From: Eurosta solidaginis
Taxonomy: Eukaryota > Arthropoda > Insecta > Diptera > Tephritidae
Direction of reading: 5' to 3'
Assembly (NCBI RefSeq): GCF_040869045.1
Contig: NC_090324.1
Location: 59,983,346 to 60,047,345 of the forward strand
DNA length: 64,000 nt
The notes below the pieces were generated by a model. The model saw only the letters and a list, made by a program, of their open reading frames with translations. It was not told the DNA's origin and made no database searches. Each line of letters opens with the position of its first letter. The stretch's first letter is position 1. Below, in pieces: positions 54,326-64,000 of this stretch. The translations under genes and the position numbers were made by a program.

Positions 54326-57042
54326 ATGTTGGTCTCCGATAATGAGTCCCCGAGTTCCAAAGACTGTCTATCTACTTTGTTGCGCATAGTCAGCAAAAAA
54401 GCCAACGGGCTGAAAGTTATTCATATCAATGCGCAAAGCCTTTATAAAGAGCTTGACGAGTTGAGGTTTCTGTCAGAAGGCTCCGATATTGATGTCATAT
54501 GTGTTTCAGAAACATGGTTTTCTTCGTTTCATAGAAATGATATGGTGAAGATAAATGGCTACCAACTTTTCAGAGTTGATAGAAGTGGTCATGGTGGTGG
54601 TGTTGCGATATATGTAAAAAGTAGTGTGTCCTGTAAATTGTGTTGTGTTTCTGTGGAATATGTGTTTGTTCATATGTTTTCTGATAATAATAGTAGGCTT
54701 CTTATCGGCTGTGCATATAGACCGAATCGACTAGTAGATTTTTCCGCGTTTATTGAATTTCTTCAATCGTTACTATTAGACTATGACAATATTATCATCG
54801 CTGGAGATTTTAATAGTAACCTACTGGTGGATGCCACTTTAAAACAAAGCATGGAATCTCTGGGACTTTTTCCCACAAACTGTGCTATACCAACGCATTT
54901 CACAAATAATAACTCTTCTCTATTAGATTTATTTTTTGTCAATGATCTTCATAAAATGATTCACTACACGCAACTATCCGCCTCCTGCTTCTCAAAACAC
55001 GACCTGATATTCCTAAACTACAACTTCCAAACATCATGTAGGCCAAGTTCGTTCGCGTATCGCGATTACAGAAGTATAGATTATTATTCCCTTGCTGAGT
55101 CCGTTGAGTCGGTTGAATGGAGCTTGATTCGTACGTTAACATCGGTTGATGACCAGACAAAGTTTCTGCAGGATAATATAAATAAGTTATTCGATGATCA
55201 CGTTCCACTAAAAATAAAAACACCTAAATACAAGAATAGCCCTTGGTTCAATGCTACATTAAAACACCTTATCCACCTTCGTAACCAAGCCTACTCACGG
55301 TGGAAAAGGTACAAAACAGTCGAAGCGCATAGCTGCTTTAAAACAGCTCGGCTTATTGCTAACAAAGCCATAAGGCTGGCCAAGGCAAATTATTTTAAGT
55401 ATAAGTTTAGTTCTGCTTTGAATACAAAAGAAAAGTGGAACAAAATCAAACAAATAGGAATTGGTAAGCCCAAAAGTGACCTGTCTCATCCACCAGATGT
55501 CGACATCAACGAAATAAATAATACTTTTGTAAGACTACCAAACTCAGCCGACAATGTGTGTATTGATAACTACTCCGTGCGTGTTAATGTTGACACTAGC
55601 CCTTTCGAGTTTGTTTGTGTCGATAATTGTGATGTTGTCCAAGCCATACTTTCTGTGAAGTCTAACGCAATGGGGCTTGATGGTATATGTTCAAAGTTTT
55701 TAAAAGTCATTCTTCCCAAAATCCTTCCCCACATTACTTACTTGGTCAACTCAATTTTGACGACCGGTGTCTTCCCAATATACTGGAAAGCTGCAAGAGT
55801 TATTCCAATCCGTAAACAAAATAATGAGTATCGACCAATAGCCATACTCCCTTTCCTCTCTAAGGTCGTTGAACGTATTCTACATGGGCAAATCGTATCA
55901 TATGTACATGAATACAAGCTCCTGTCAGATAGTCAGTCCGGTTTCAGGTCAAAGCGGAGCTGTACAACGGCACTATTATCTGTGACAGAAGAAATTCGTG
56001 AGCGAGTGGATGAAAGTTACATTGCCTTCTTAAAACTTCTTGTCCACTCCAAAGCTTTCGATTCTGTAGACCACATTCTGCTCTGTAGGAAGCTGGAAAA
56101 CCTATTTAACTTCTCTGGTCATGCAGTTGCCCTTATAAGATCATATCTTGGCGATAGGACTCAAGCAGTATGTATAGATGGTGAAAAGTCTGACTTCCTT
56201 CATGTCTTAAGAGGCGTCCCTCAAGGCTATATCCTGGGTCCTCTGTTATTTGTTCTGTACATCAATGCCTTACCCGATGTCCTTAAGTATTGTAATGTTC
56301 ATATCTACGCTGATGATGTGCAGTTATTTACGTGTTGTCCTCGTGATCAAACTAGCTTGTGCATAAGTAACTTAAACCACGATTTGAATCAAATATTACC
56401 ATGGGCTGCTATGAATGGCTTATGTATAAACCCGAATAAGTCAAAATGTATTGTTATTCATAGAAGGTCTTTTCCCACTAATGATTTAGAGAATGTAGTG
56501 TTCGACAGTTCCGTTATAGAATACGTAGATACGGCGAAAAACTTAGGTGTAATTTTTAACAAAACATTGACATGGAAAGACCATATTTTTAGAACGGTTG
56601 AGAAAGTGTATGGAAAGCTTCGTACACTATGGTTAACACAGTATTTCACGCCTTTGCACATAAGACTACTTCTGGCTAAAGCGTACTTAATACCTACGCT
56701 ACTCCATGGTTGTGTGATTTACTCAAACTGTGACTATCTGTGCAAGAACAAAGGTTGCTAAACATTTCTTTCGAAAATCTTTTAAAAGTAAAAGCACTGT
56801 CCTTCCTCCATAAATTGATACACACGAAGGAACCTGACTATCTATATCGTAAGCTTATTTTTCTGCAATCATCAAGATCGGTGCTTCTTCTTAAGTACAT
56901 CAGATACCGCTCGCTAACCTCTGAGCGCCAATTCTTTGTTACTGCAATACGTCTTTGGAACTCGCTACCTACTAGTCTTCGACTCTTAAGTAATGCTCTG
57001 CACTTCAGAAAAGAGCTAACATCATTTTTTAACGACTCTTAA
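54326..57042 (+). pseudogene. CR1-like LINE pol, catalytic Asp lost and one frameshift
   Basis: An 811-codon frame: endonuclease with HINAQSL, CVSETWF, GGGVAIYV, AGDFNSN and SKHDL; RT with AARVIPI, YRPIAILPFLSKVVERI, SQSGFRSKRSCTTALL, LLVHSKAFDSVDH, GVPQGYILGPLLF and IYADDVQLF (YADD 661-664). In motif A the expected Asp at residue 573 is Val (gtc). Near 56755 the frame shifts to the C-terminal tail FVTAIRLWNSLPTSL, ending at 57042. The upstream start is uncertain because ORF1 is missing. Confidence 0.8.
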
Positions 57043-57458
57043 ACTGGATCTCAAATTGTTGTTCTTAAAATGTTCATTTCTAAGTCCTTTTCCTTTCTCT
57101 GTGTCTTCTTTCTTTATTTGTTAAATACTATTCAATCTATAACCAGCCAAAGGTTATCATCACTACTGCTGTCTTTTAATATTTATTAACTACTTTTCTT
57201 TAGTTTTAAAATTTACATTTACATACATAAATATTTCACTATTGTCCGCTATATTCAATTTAATTTGATTAATCTAATTTATTATTATAAATGTTCAATT
57301 TTTATAGCTCATGCTATTCATGACTAGCACTGTTAAATAATTTGTAAAAATTGTTGTGCTAGGAACAAATTTTGAAAAAATACATACAATACATACAATT
57401 GTTGTTAGAAAAAACAATAAAGTTCTAAGCACCAATCTAAGTTGACTAGATTTGGTAT
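57043..57458 (+). other. 3' UTR and tail of the CR1-like LINE
   Basis: AT-rich sequence after the stop; near 57380-57400 is an atacatacaatacatacaa simple repeat that may be the terminal repeat of the LINE. No gene. Confidence 0.45.
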
Positions 57459-57588
57459 TCCATTAGGCATTCAATATTGCGCTGATTAAATAATCAGAAA
57501 TCTTTTGTGTGAGGAATTAAGCTCAATAAGGGCCTTGATATAGAAAAGCTGATTTATGACGTTGCAAGCTGTCTGTGTGAAATTGCGA
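57459..57588. mobile_element. End fragment of the MITE family seen at 18666
   Basis: cattaggcattc, aagctcaataag, tagaaaa and gctgtctgtgtgaaatt occur in the same order as at 19055-19183 (right end of the nested MITE). Confidence 0.6.
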
Positions 57589-58035
57589 TTAGGTTAAACA
57601 TATACATGTAAAATTTAGAACGTATAAGTTACCACTACATACAATTTTTTTTGATTTAAATAAAATGTATTAATTATGTGAATGAAGGGAAATCCAATAT
57701 GATCGAGTAAATTTAATCGTGGTGGTAACCAAGTAAAAGAGTAAGCGATCCTCACTTAGGGACATTAACGAAATTTCATGTGCAGAGTTGAATGTTAAGG
57801 TAGGGAGGGTATAGAAGCACGAGCGCCTCGACATATAGGCAGCTCATTTTTAGGAGAAGGAATTTTTTAGCCATGAGAGAGTGTCGCCTTTATTAACAGC
57901 AGAGTTTTATTTTTTTTTTGTTCGTTAGTGGGAAATTAGTGCACCAAATAAATTTTTTTGTGATAAATAAACAGGGACTCTGAAATAAAATGTAATGGGG
58001 TCTGGTGCTGTGCGGAAAGGTCGCGAACCCCCCAT
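57589..58035. other. No gene recognised
   Basis: Non-coding sequence with a T run near 57910. It ends where the truncated LINE RT begins. Confidence 0.3.
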
Positions 58036-59546
58036 GTCGGGTTGAAAGTCAATGCGGAGAAGACGGATATGGTCTTTTTTACAAAGAGGTACAAGGTCCT
58101 AAATTGGACCAGGCCTAAGTTAGGAGGGGTGACCTTACAGGAGAAACCTTGCACAAAATATTTAGGAATCATCCTAGACAGTAAGCTGTCATGGAAGCTC
58201 AACGTGGAGGAGAGGGTCAAGAAGGCCTCAACGGCACTCTACGCATGTAAAAGAATGCTGGGGTGTACGTGGGGCCTATCGCCCTCTCTTTCTCATTGGG
58301 TTTTTACAGCGATTGTAAGCCCTATTCTGTACTATGGAGTTCTTTTTTGGTGGAAAGCCACACAAAAAACAACATACCTCAAAAAATTAGAGGGGGTATG
58401 CAGATTATCGATGCTTAGCATTACGGGAGCCCTGAAAACAACCCCGACGGCGGCACTGTATGCCATTTTGCACATTCCACCTGTAGACCTGGTAGCAAAG
58501 AACAAAGCGTTAACGACCGCAACCAGGCTCGGTGCTTCGGGGCAGCTTGAGCGCCGACCATATGGCCATAGTAGTATAGCGTCATCAATCACAAGACAAA
58601 CAGACTACATGATTCCCTATCTGCGCTTCGAGGGAGATCTTAAGGCCACAATAGAGGTGGACGGTTGGTGCAAGGGTGCGCAAATGGCGGACGAGGCGAT
58701 ACATGTGTACACCGATGGTTCCAAAGTAGTGGAAGGAGTAGGGTCTGCGTTATACTGCGCTGATCCGAAAATAAGCAGATCCTACAGGCTGCCGGATTAC
58801 TGTAGCGTTTTCCAAGCGGAAATATTAGCCGTAACCAAAGCAGTAGAAACCCTGGAAGAGAATAGCTTAAGCTACAACCGTGTTAACTTTTATATTGACA
58901 GTCAAGCAGCAATTAAGGCAATAATCTCGCATAGCACAGTATCTAAATGCGTGTTAGAGTGTAAGCAGTATCTGGAGAGAATCGGGACAGGGAGAAGCAT
59001 ACATCTATATTGGGTCCCAGGGCATATGGGAATAGATGGGAATGAATAAGCGGCTGAACTAGCTAAAAAGGGCGCATCCCTTGCAGCTTGCTCCGTAGAT
59101 GTCCCAATTAGATTGGGCGATATTAAGCGAAGGCGAGAGGTGCACATGATCGACCAAGCGGGAAAGGCGTGGGTTCAAGCGCGGGGCTGTAAAGTGTCGA
59201 AGATTATGTGTAGGTCTTACAACCTTAGACTAACACAGTTGCTCCTATCATTAAAAGAGAGGACTGTAGACTCATGACGGGTATTCTAACTGAACACTGC
59301 CTTCTGGCGTCACATGACTTTAAACTAGGCTTGGTCAGTGATAGCAGATGTAGGAAGTGCCGGTTGGAGGAGGAAACTATCGAGCACGTTCTGTGCTCGT
59401 GCCCTGCACTTGCCAGGCTAAGACTCCAGCTATTAGGAATGATACAGCTGTCAGATCTAGAAGCAGCAAGTGGCTTAAGTCCTAGGAAGCTTCTAGTATT
59501 TGCTAAGAGGACGGAGTTATTTTATAACATAGGTCCTGGTTTTTGA
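58036..59546 (+). pseudogene. 5'-truncated LINE: RT C-terminus, RNase H and zinc tail
   Basis: It begins inside RT at GLKVNAEKTDMVFF, then TKYLGIILDSKLSW, CKRMLGCTWGL, YGVLFWWKA and LSITGALKTTPT. RNase H follows with YTDGSK, FQAEILAV, NFYIDSQAA and WVPGHMGIDGNE, the frame ending at a TAA (59047-59049) where the conserved ..AAELAKKG continues. The C-terminal CRKCRLEEETIEHVLCSCPAL is in another frame from 59274. RNase H places it with I/LOA-type LINEs. RT resembles the foldback fragments. Confidence 0.75.
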
Positions 59547-59660
59547 TAGGGTTTTTCAGTTTAGTCGTTAAAACAAACTTCTGGTAACACTACGGACTCA
59601 ATCAGTCTATGTGAGGTCTCATGGACCGGCCAGTTCAACCTACCTACCTGGCGGCCCTAT
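59547..59660 (+). other. 3' UTR of the RNase H LINE
   Basis: gactcaatcagtctatgtga and ggtctcatggaccggccag lead to a short cctacctacc end, consistent with a LINE 3' terminus with simple repeat tail. Confidence 0.45.
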
Positions 59661-60900
59661 CCAAACTAGTCCCTTGGAGTGAATCGCATTGATTATAGCC
59701 TATCAACCAAGTTTAAATATCACCTACACGTTACGGCTCCTTGTACAAATGTGAATACGTATGCACATATATCTACCAGGTGAGGCTTTGTCCTTCGCAA
59801 GAACACTCAAAGTGGTGAAGCAAAAGCTTTCCCAAGACAGTGGAACTAATGACCGTGTGTGATACTACTCTAACGTAGTGGAGAGTCGAACTTGTCTGAA
59901 AACTGAAGCTACGCGGTCATCCATAATGAGCTCCTATATCGTAAGGCCGAAAACAGTAGTTAACAACTTTCAACTTAAAATCCGTCGACTATCATTCTAA
60001 ATTTGATTTAACCAAGACTATTGAAGTCAATGTTGTGAACACAAACGTCTGCAATCTTTGGTCTACATTTTAAAAATTTTATCCAGGGTCCTTGTAATAC
60101 GATTATACGATTTTCACCCATTTCCGCAATGACATCCACTTAGACGAGGGCGGCATCCTTGGCCGAATAGTCACTCCCTAACGTTTCAAGGTCCTTCTGT
60201 GGTGTAGCTCGGAAGCATAGCTCGACAAAAGCATCTGTTGGAAAGTCTTCGAAGCTACGCCTAGACCTTCTAGGAAAGTGACGTCGACGAAGGTATGAGT
60301 TCGAAGCCGCAGTGCTATAGCTTCTGTGCTGGCATATGGTGTGAGGCTCAGGAGGCGTGGTAGCGACTGGTGGTAGGGATCCCTACTGTTCGCGCATCGG
60401 GAATTATAGCTCTTAAAAAACAGCCGAAAAAAACTGGAGGCACCCTGTGCCACGAGAGTCATGAGTATTAATAGACCATTAATAGCAACCCTAACTCGCC
60501 TTTATGCGTGACCGCCAAGGAGCGACAAATGATTTAAAGAAATGGTGTTCGCGACGATTATTAGGAGTTAACCCCTGTGAAACTACGCTTTGCACGAGAT
60601 ATACAGGCAAAAGTGTGACTATTTTACGTATCTCTATTTCTTTTCAGCAGACGCAGCAGTACCTATTCCATAGACCGGGGTTAGGTTCGAAGCCTCTCTA
60701 GAGCAAGCGAACGAGGGACAATCCCTTCGCAAGAAGCTACTCTTGAAAATTTTTGAACCGGCTTTTGATGCAAAAACCCCGGATCTTTCCGAAATGGCCA
60801 ACACGTTGATTTCCTTAAATACATATAAACAAAACCTTTGCTCAATATTATTTTTTAAATAGAAAAATCAAGATTTTAAAGTAAGAACACGACGTACGCA
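59661..60900. other. No gene recognised
   Basis: Mixed-composition sequence. A 94-codon minus-strand frame at 60178-60462 has no recognised motif. Part of it may be upstream sequence of the LTR element whose primer site is at 61031. Confidence 0.3.
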
Positions 60901-61030
60901 GGCGCGCCGCCGCCGATAAAGTGATCGGCGTAAACCTCTAGTCCCGATGGACCTACCCCTCGCAGCGTGAGCAAGTTAAAAGATCTTAAGTCCTTTTTGG
61001 ATATTTTTCAATACCAAAAACATTACAAAA
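60901..61030 (+). other. Probable end of a plus-strand LTR
   Basis: The sequence just before the primer site ends acattaca then aaa, the form of an LTR 3' end (..CA) next to a primer site. The LTR start could not be placed. Confidence 0.4.
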
Positions 61031-61048
61031 TGGCGCCCAACGTGGGGC
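61031..61048 (+). other. Primer binding site, tRNA-Lys type
   Basis: tggcgcccaacgtggggc is an 18-nt complement to the 3' end of insect tRNA-Lys(CUU) as I know it. It marks the start of an LTR retrotransposon reading to the right. Only about 36 bp of that element remain before the Gypsy LTR on the other strand. Confidence 0.7.
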
Positions 61049-61084
61049 AAGGAAAGCAAGGTATAGCCAAGAAAAAGTATATAT

Positions 61085-62459
61085 TGTAAAGAATTTACTT
61101 GAAAATCCTCTTATTTTCAATCCTCTGCTAAGTTCGAATCACTAAACTGTTGAATAAATAACTCCAATATTGAATAATGGAAAAATGGCCTTTATTAAAG
61201 TACTTCACAATACACTTATACTTTGCTACTCGCTGGCTTAATAACCAAAGTGATTGATAACTCAAATGAAACTCTACTATTGGCCGCCAGATCGCGTGCT
61301 TAATCAAACTGATTGATAGCTCAACTCAACTGAATTACTTCTTACTCGCCTGCCCCGCTTTTATAGTTTACGCTGCATACTTCTAGGCTCTTCGATTTCC
61401 AGAATTTACTAGTTAGTTTCGGCTACAAAATCGCCAGCCACAACTACGTGCACAAATTATTGCTCTCTCTTGTGACAACTCAGATAAGATATATACATGT
61501 GTTTGTGCATTGCGCTCCGCTGCTCGTATACGTACATATGTTTAGACGCAATTATTTATTCGTTTATGTAGATACATAATGATTGAATTATTGGTGTGAA
61601 TGTTTGTAGTTTACAGTCTCTCGCGCATAGACGGCCCATATATGACACAAAAGCCATGCGCAAATATAAAACGACGGAATTTGTGCAAATAAAAATTTTG
61701 ACATACACGGCTCAAAACACTGCGCAATATTCTTTTAATGCAGCGCAACAAATGAAACATGTGTTTTAATTGTATAAAAAGCATTAATTTTATAAAAAAA
61801 CACTATTTATTTTCCACAGTGCTGGTAATTCACAGTATAAGTCGAAAAACTCGCACCAGAAGCGTTATTTTCCATTGTATTTATAATATATATATTTTAG
61901 TTGCAAGACCAGCTCAACTCATTGCAACACTGCGCAATATTCATTTTTCAACTAGCGCAACAAATGAAACATTGTTATAATTGTATATAAAATTATTATG
62001 TATTATTGAGTTTGTGTGAATTCCTGTTATAAGCTAGAAATGGTCCTTACGCCCTTCGATATTAACATTTTTAAGCAACAATTACTGATGTTATATTATT
62101 AGAAACCACAGGTAAACTGTGTCACATTCACCACACACGAAGAAAAAAGCATATGCAATATTTGCAGACATGCGTAAATATCAAAATCGTTTTGATTTTA
62201 GCACAGTTCTCTGCGCAAATAGCGCAACCAGTGCACACAGCGGGCAAATCCTTGCGCAAATTGGTAATTGCACAAGGATACTTGAGCCGTGTAATTGGCG
62301 TAATACATAGGCGTATAAGTAAATGCATCTGTGTGTGACATCTTTCGGCTGCCTTATATATGTGTATACATGATTTGATTATTGACGTAAATACTGCTTA
62401 TCGTGGCCTTAGCATCGCCTTAGTGATGGTATAACTTAGCGATGCTAATATCCGTGACA
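61085..62459 (-). mobile_element. 3' LTR of the Gypsy-type element
   Basis: On the minus strand it starts tgtcacggatatt right after the polypurine tract and ends ..ttctttaca, TG...CA, about 1375 bp. A TATA box (minus strand tataaaag, 61358-61365) and an AATAAA (61191-61196) give a sensible U3-R-U5 layout. A stem-loop (ttagcatcgc / gcgatgctaa, 62409-62448) lies near the U3 start. The 5' LTR is outside the window. Confidence 0.65.
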
Positions 62460-62472
62460 CTGCCCTCCACCT
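62460..62472 (-). other. Polypurine tract
   Basis: On the minus strand aggtggagggcag directly precedes the LTR start, as expected for plus-strand priming. Confidence 0.65.
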
Positions 62473-64000
62473 AAGTCTGATCGTCCCGGTCAGACAAATC
62501 TCTCGATCTAAACGTTGCAGCCTTTCCAAATGGACCACTTTCATTTTGGTTCGTGGTTTACCGATGGTTTGTATGCGGTACACTACATCGTTGATCCGTT
62601 TTACAACTTTGTATGGGCCTTCCAATTACACTTGCAATTTCGGGGACAAACCTTTTTTAAGTTGCGGGTTGTATAACAGCACCAAATCTCCTTCCTGAAA
62701 ACCTTCTGAATTAATTGCTTTATCATATCTGGCTTTCATCTTGTCACTCATAATCTTTGTTCGTTGCCTTATCAGATCATGCATTTCTCTTAGCTCTTCT
62801 TCCAAATCACTAGTGGATTTCCTGACATTTCTCTCCGCATTGGCATCTATCCCAAACTTCAAATCAGCTGGCAGTCTAAGGTCATTGCCAAAATTACTTT
62901 TGCAGGGGTTTGGCCCGTTGTCTCATGCACTGCTGATCGGTAGCCATCAAGAATAATGGTATGCGGGTATCCCATTCTTTATGGTACTTGTCTACTACTT
63001 TCCTTAAGTGCTCCTCCAATGTTCTATTGAATCGTTCTACCATACCATCGGATTGAGGATGCAATGCAGTTGTCCGTGTTTTTCGAATACCCAATGACTT
63101 ACACATTTTCCTGGAACACAGCTGATTCGAAATTCCTGCCTTGGTCAGAATTTAACTCCATTGGTACACCATACCTTGCAACCCAATTGTTTATAAACAC
63201 TTCTGCTACCGTTTCCGCTTCTTGATGGGATTGGGTATACCTCTGGCCATTTGCTAAAATAATCCATAACTACCAGTACATATTTGTTTCCGCCGTTGCT
63301 AGTAGGAAATGGACCGGCGACATCCATAGCGATCCTTTCAAATGGCGCACCTGAGTTATATTGCTTCATCTGGCCATGACTTCGTGTTCTGGGCCCTTTC
63401 GCTCTGCTGCAAACCTCGCAGTTCGCAATCCACTCAGTGACCGACTGACGGCAACCAACCCAATAGAATCTCTGTTTAATCTTCTCGAGTGTCTTCGTGA
63501 TTCCAAGATGACCTCCACTTGGACCATTGTGCAGCTCGCTGAAGCACGTCAGGTATCCTCTTTCTGGGAACAACTATCAGTTTCTTCTTGCATTAACCAT
63601 CCTCACTCTCCCATACTCGATGCAAGCAACCGGATATCAATTCTAAACTGTTCCACTTTTCCCAATATGACTTCGCAATGGGACTCTCTGCTGACATCTC
63701 CTCTCTGCTTGGTCTTCCGTTTCGTTCGAGCCCTTGCATAACATGTGACAGATCTGTATCTTCTAACTGACACTTTCTTAGCTGTTCCTCGTCCCATTCA
63801 TCTGTACATGTTATAGTCATTAGCCGGACATCTATAATGTCTTCTTTAGCTCGGCTTTTGAACAGTGCTTGCATTCCAAACTACATGGTCTTCGTGACAT
63901 TGCATCAGCATTTCCATGGACTACCTTTTCGATGCTCAATGGAAAAGTCATAGCTTGGGAGTCGCTCTATCCACCGTGCCAATTGTCCTTCCGGATTACG
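62473..64000 (-). pseudogene. Ty3/Gypsy pol: RNase H end and integrase
   Basis: From the window end inward: GQLARWIERLPSYDFSIEHRKG and NADAMSRRPC-like RNase H end (63880-64000), a linker (63593-63874), integrase zinc region GGHLGITKTLEKIKQRFYW..C..C, DVAGPFPTSNGGNKYVLVVMDYFSKW with the first Asp, ALHPQSDGMVERFNRTLEEHL with the Glu, and the C-terminal GPYKVVKRINDVVYRIQ (62550-62620). Frames break near 62626, 62890, 63140 and 63590, so the copy is inactive. The element continues beyond the window. Confidence 0.75.

Noticed and set aside
60178..60462. 94-codon minus-strand frame
   Set aside because: No recognised motif or neighbour context; length is compatible with chance.
60660..60710. Possible tRNA (ggttcgaagcc B-box-like word)
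   Set aside because: No matching acceptor stem or A-box could be folded around it.

Overview
This window looks like repeat-dense, probably heterochromatic DNA from a dipteran insect, most likely a tephritid-like fly. The basis is AT-rich sequence, dipteran dispersed repeats (the gtgggcg... element with ggac runs near 23.6 kb), BEL/Pao, copia and Gypsy elements of insect type, R1- and CR1-type LINEs, a copia-style initiator-tRNA-Met primer site and a tRNA-Lys primer site. I recognise no host single-copy gene, tRNA, rRNA or CRISPR array. Nearly every coding stretch is transposon-derived and most are broken. The exception is an almost intact R1-clade LINE at 35.6-40.9 kb. The species is an inference and no search was run.

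Layout. 1-2.6 kb: Helitron-type repeat debris, a 295-bp MITE and a decayed DDE-type transposase. 2.4-19.7 kb: a tandem segmental duplication (copy 1 2448-10761, copy 2 10777-19728, joined through 15 bp of unmatched sequence). Each copy holds a multi-kilobase foldback element, the 3' end of a LINE and a hAT (DUF4371/ZMYM1-like) transposase on the minus strand. In each foldback, two inverted arms carry, from outside to inside, a 122/123-bp tandem array, a LINE reverse-transcriptase fragment, a DUF4780 ORF fragment and 196-bp TATA-containing monomers. 20.1-23.8 kb: a non-autonomous Helitron with both ends and a 13-unit, exactly 129-bp array, bracketed with other repeats by 54-bp direct repeats. 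24.2-31.6 kb: two BEL/Pao remnants arranged head to head. 33.4-34.6 kb: a third BEL-type gag-protease ORF. 35.5-42.7 kb: an R1-clade LINE sitting in a degenerate (AAAGTT)n hexamer satellite. 42.7-51.8 kb: two different copia-like elements in tandem with a single LTR-like segment between them; the second is split by a LINE. 54.3-57.4 kb: a CR1-like LINE lacking a catalytic Asp. 58.0-59.7 kb: a 5'-truncated RNase H-bearing LINE related to the RT pieces in the foldbacks. 61-64 kb: a Gypsy LTR and pol on the minus strand, next to an opposite-strand tRNA-Lys primer site.

There is no cooperating operon. The interest is structural: the foldback composite with captured DUF4780/RT and promoter monomers, its later duplication with a dated nested MITE, and an R1-clade LINE inserted in a hexamer satellite whose higher-order variant pattern recurs inside a broken BEL element 13 kb away.
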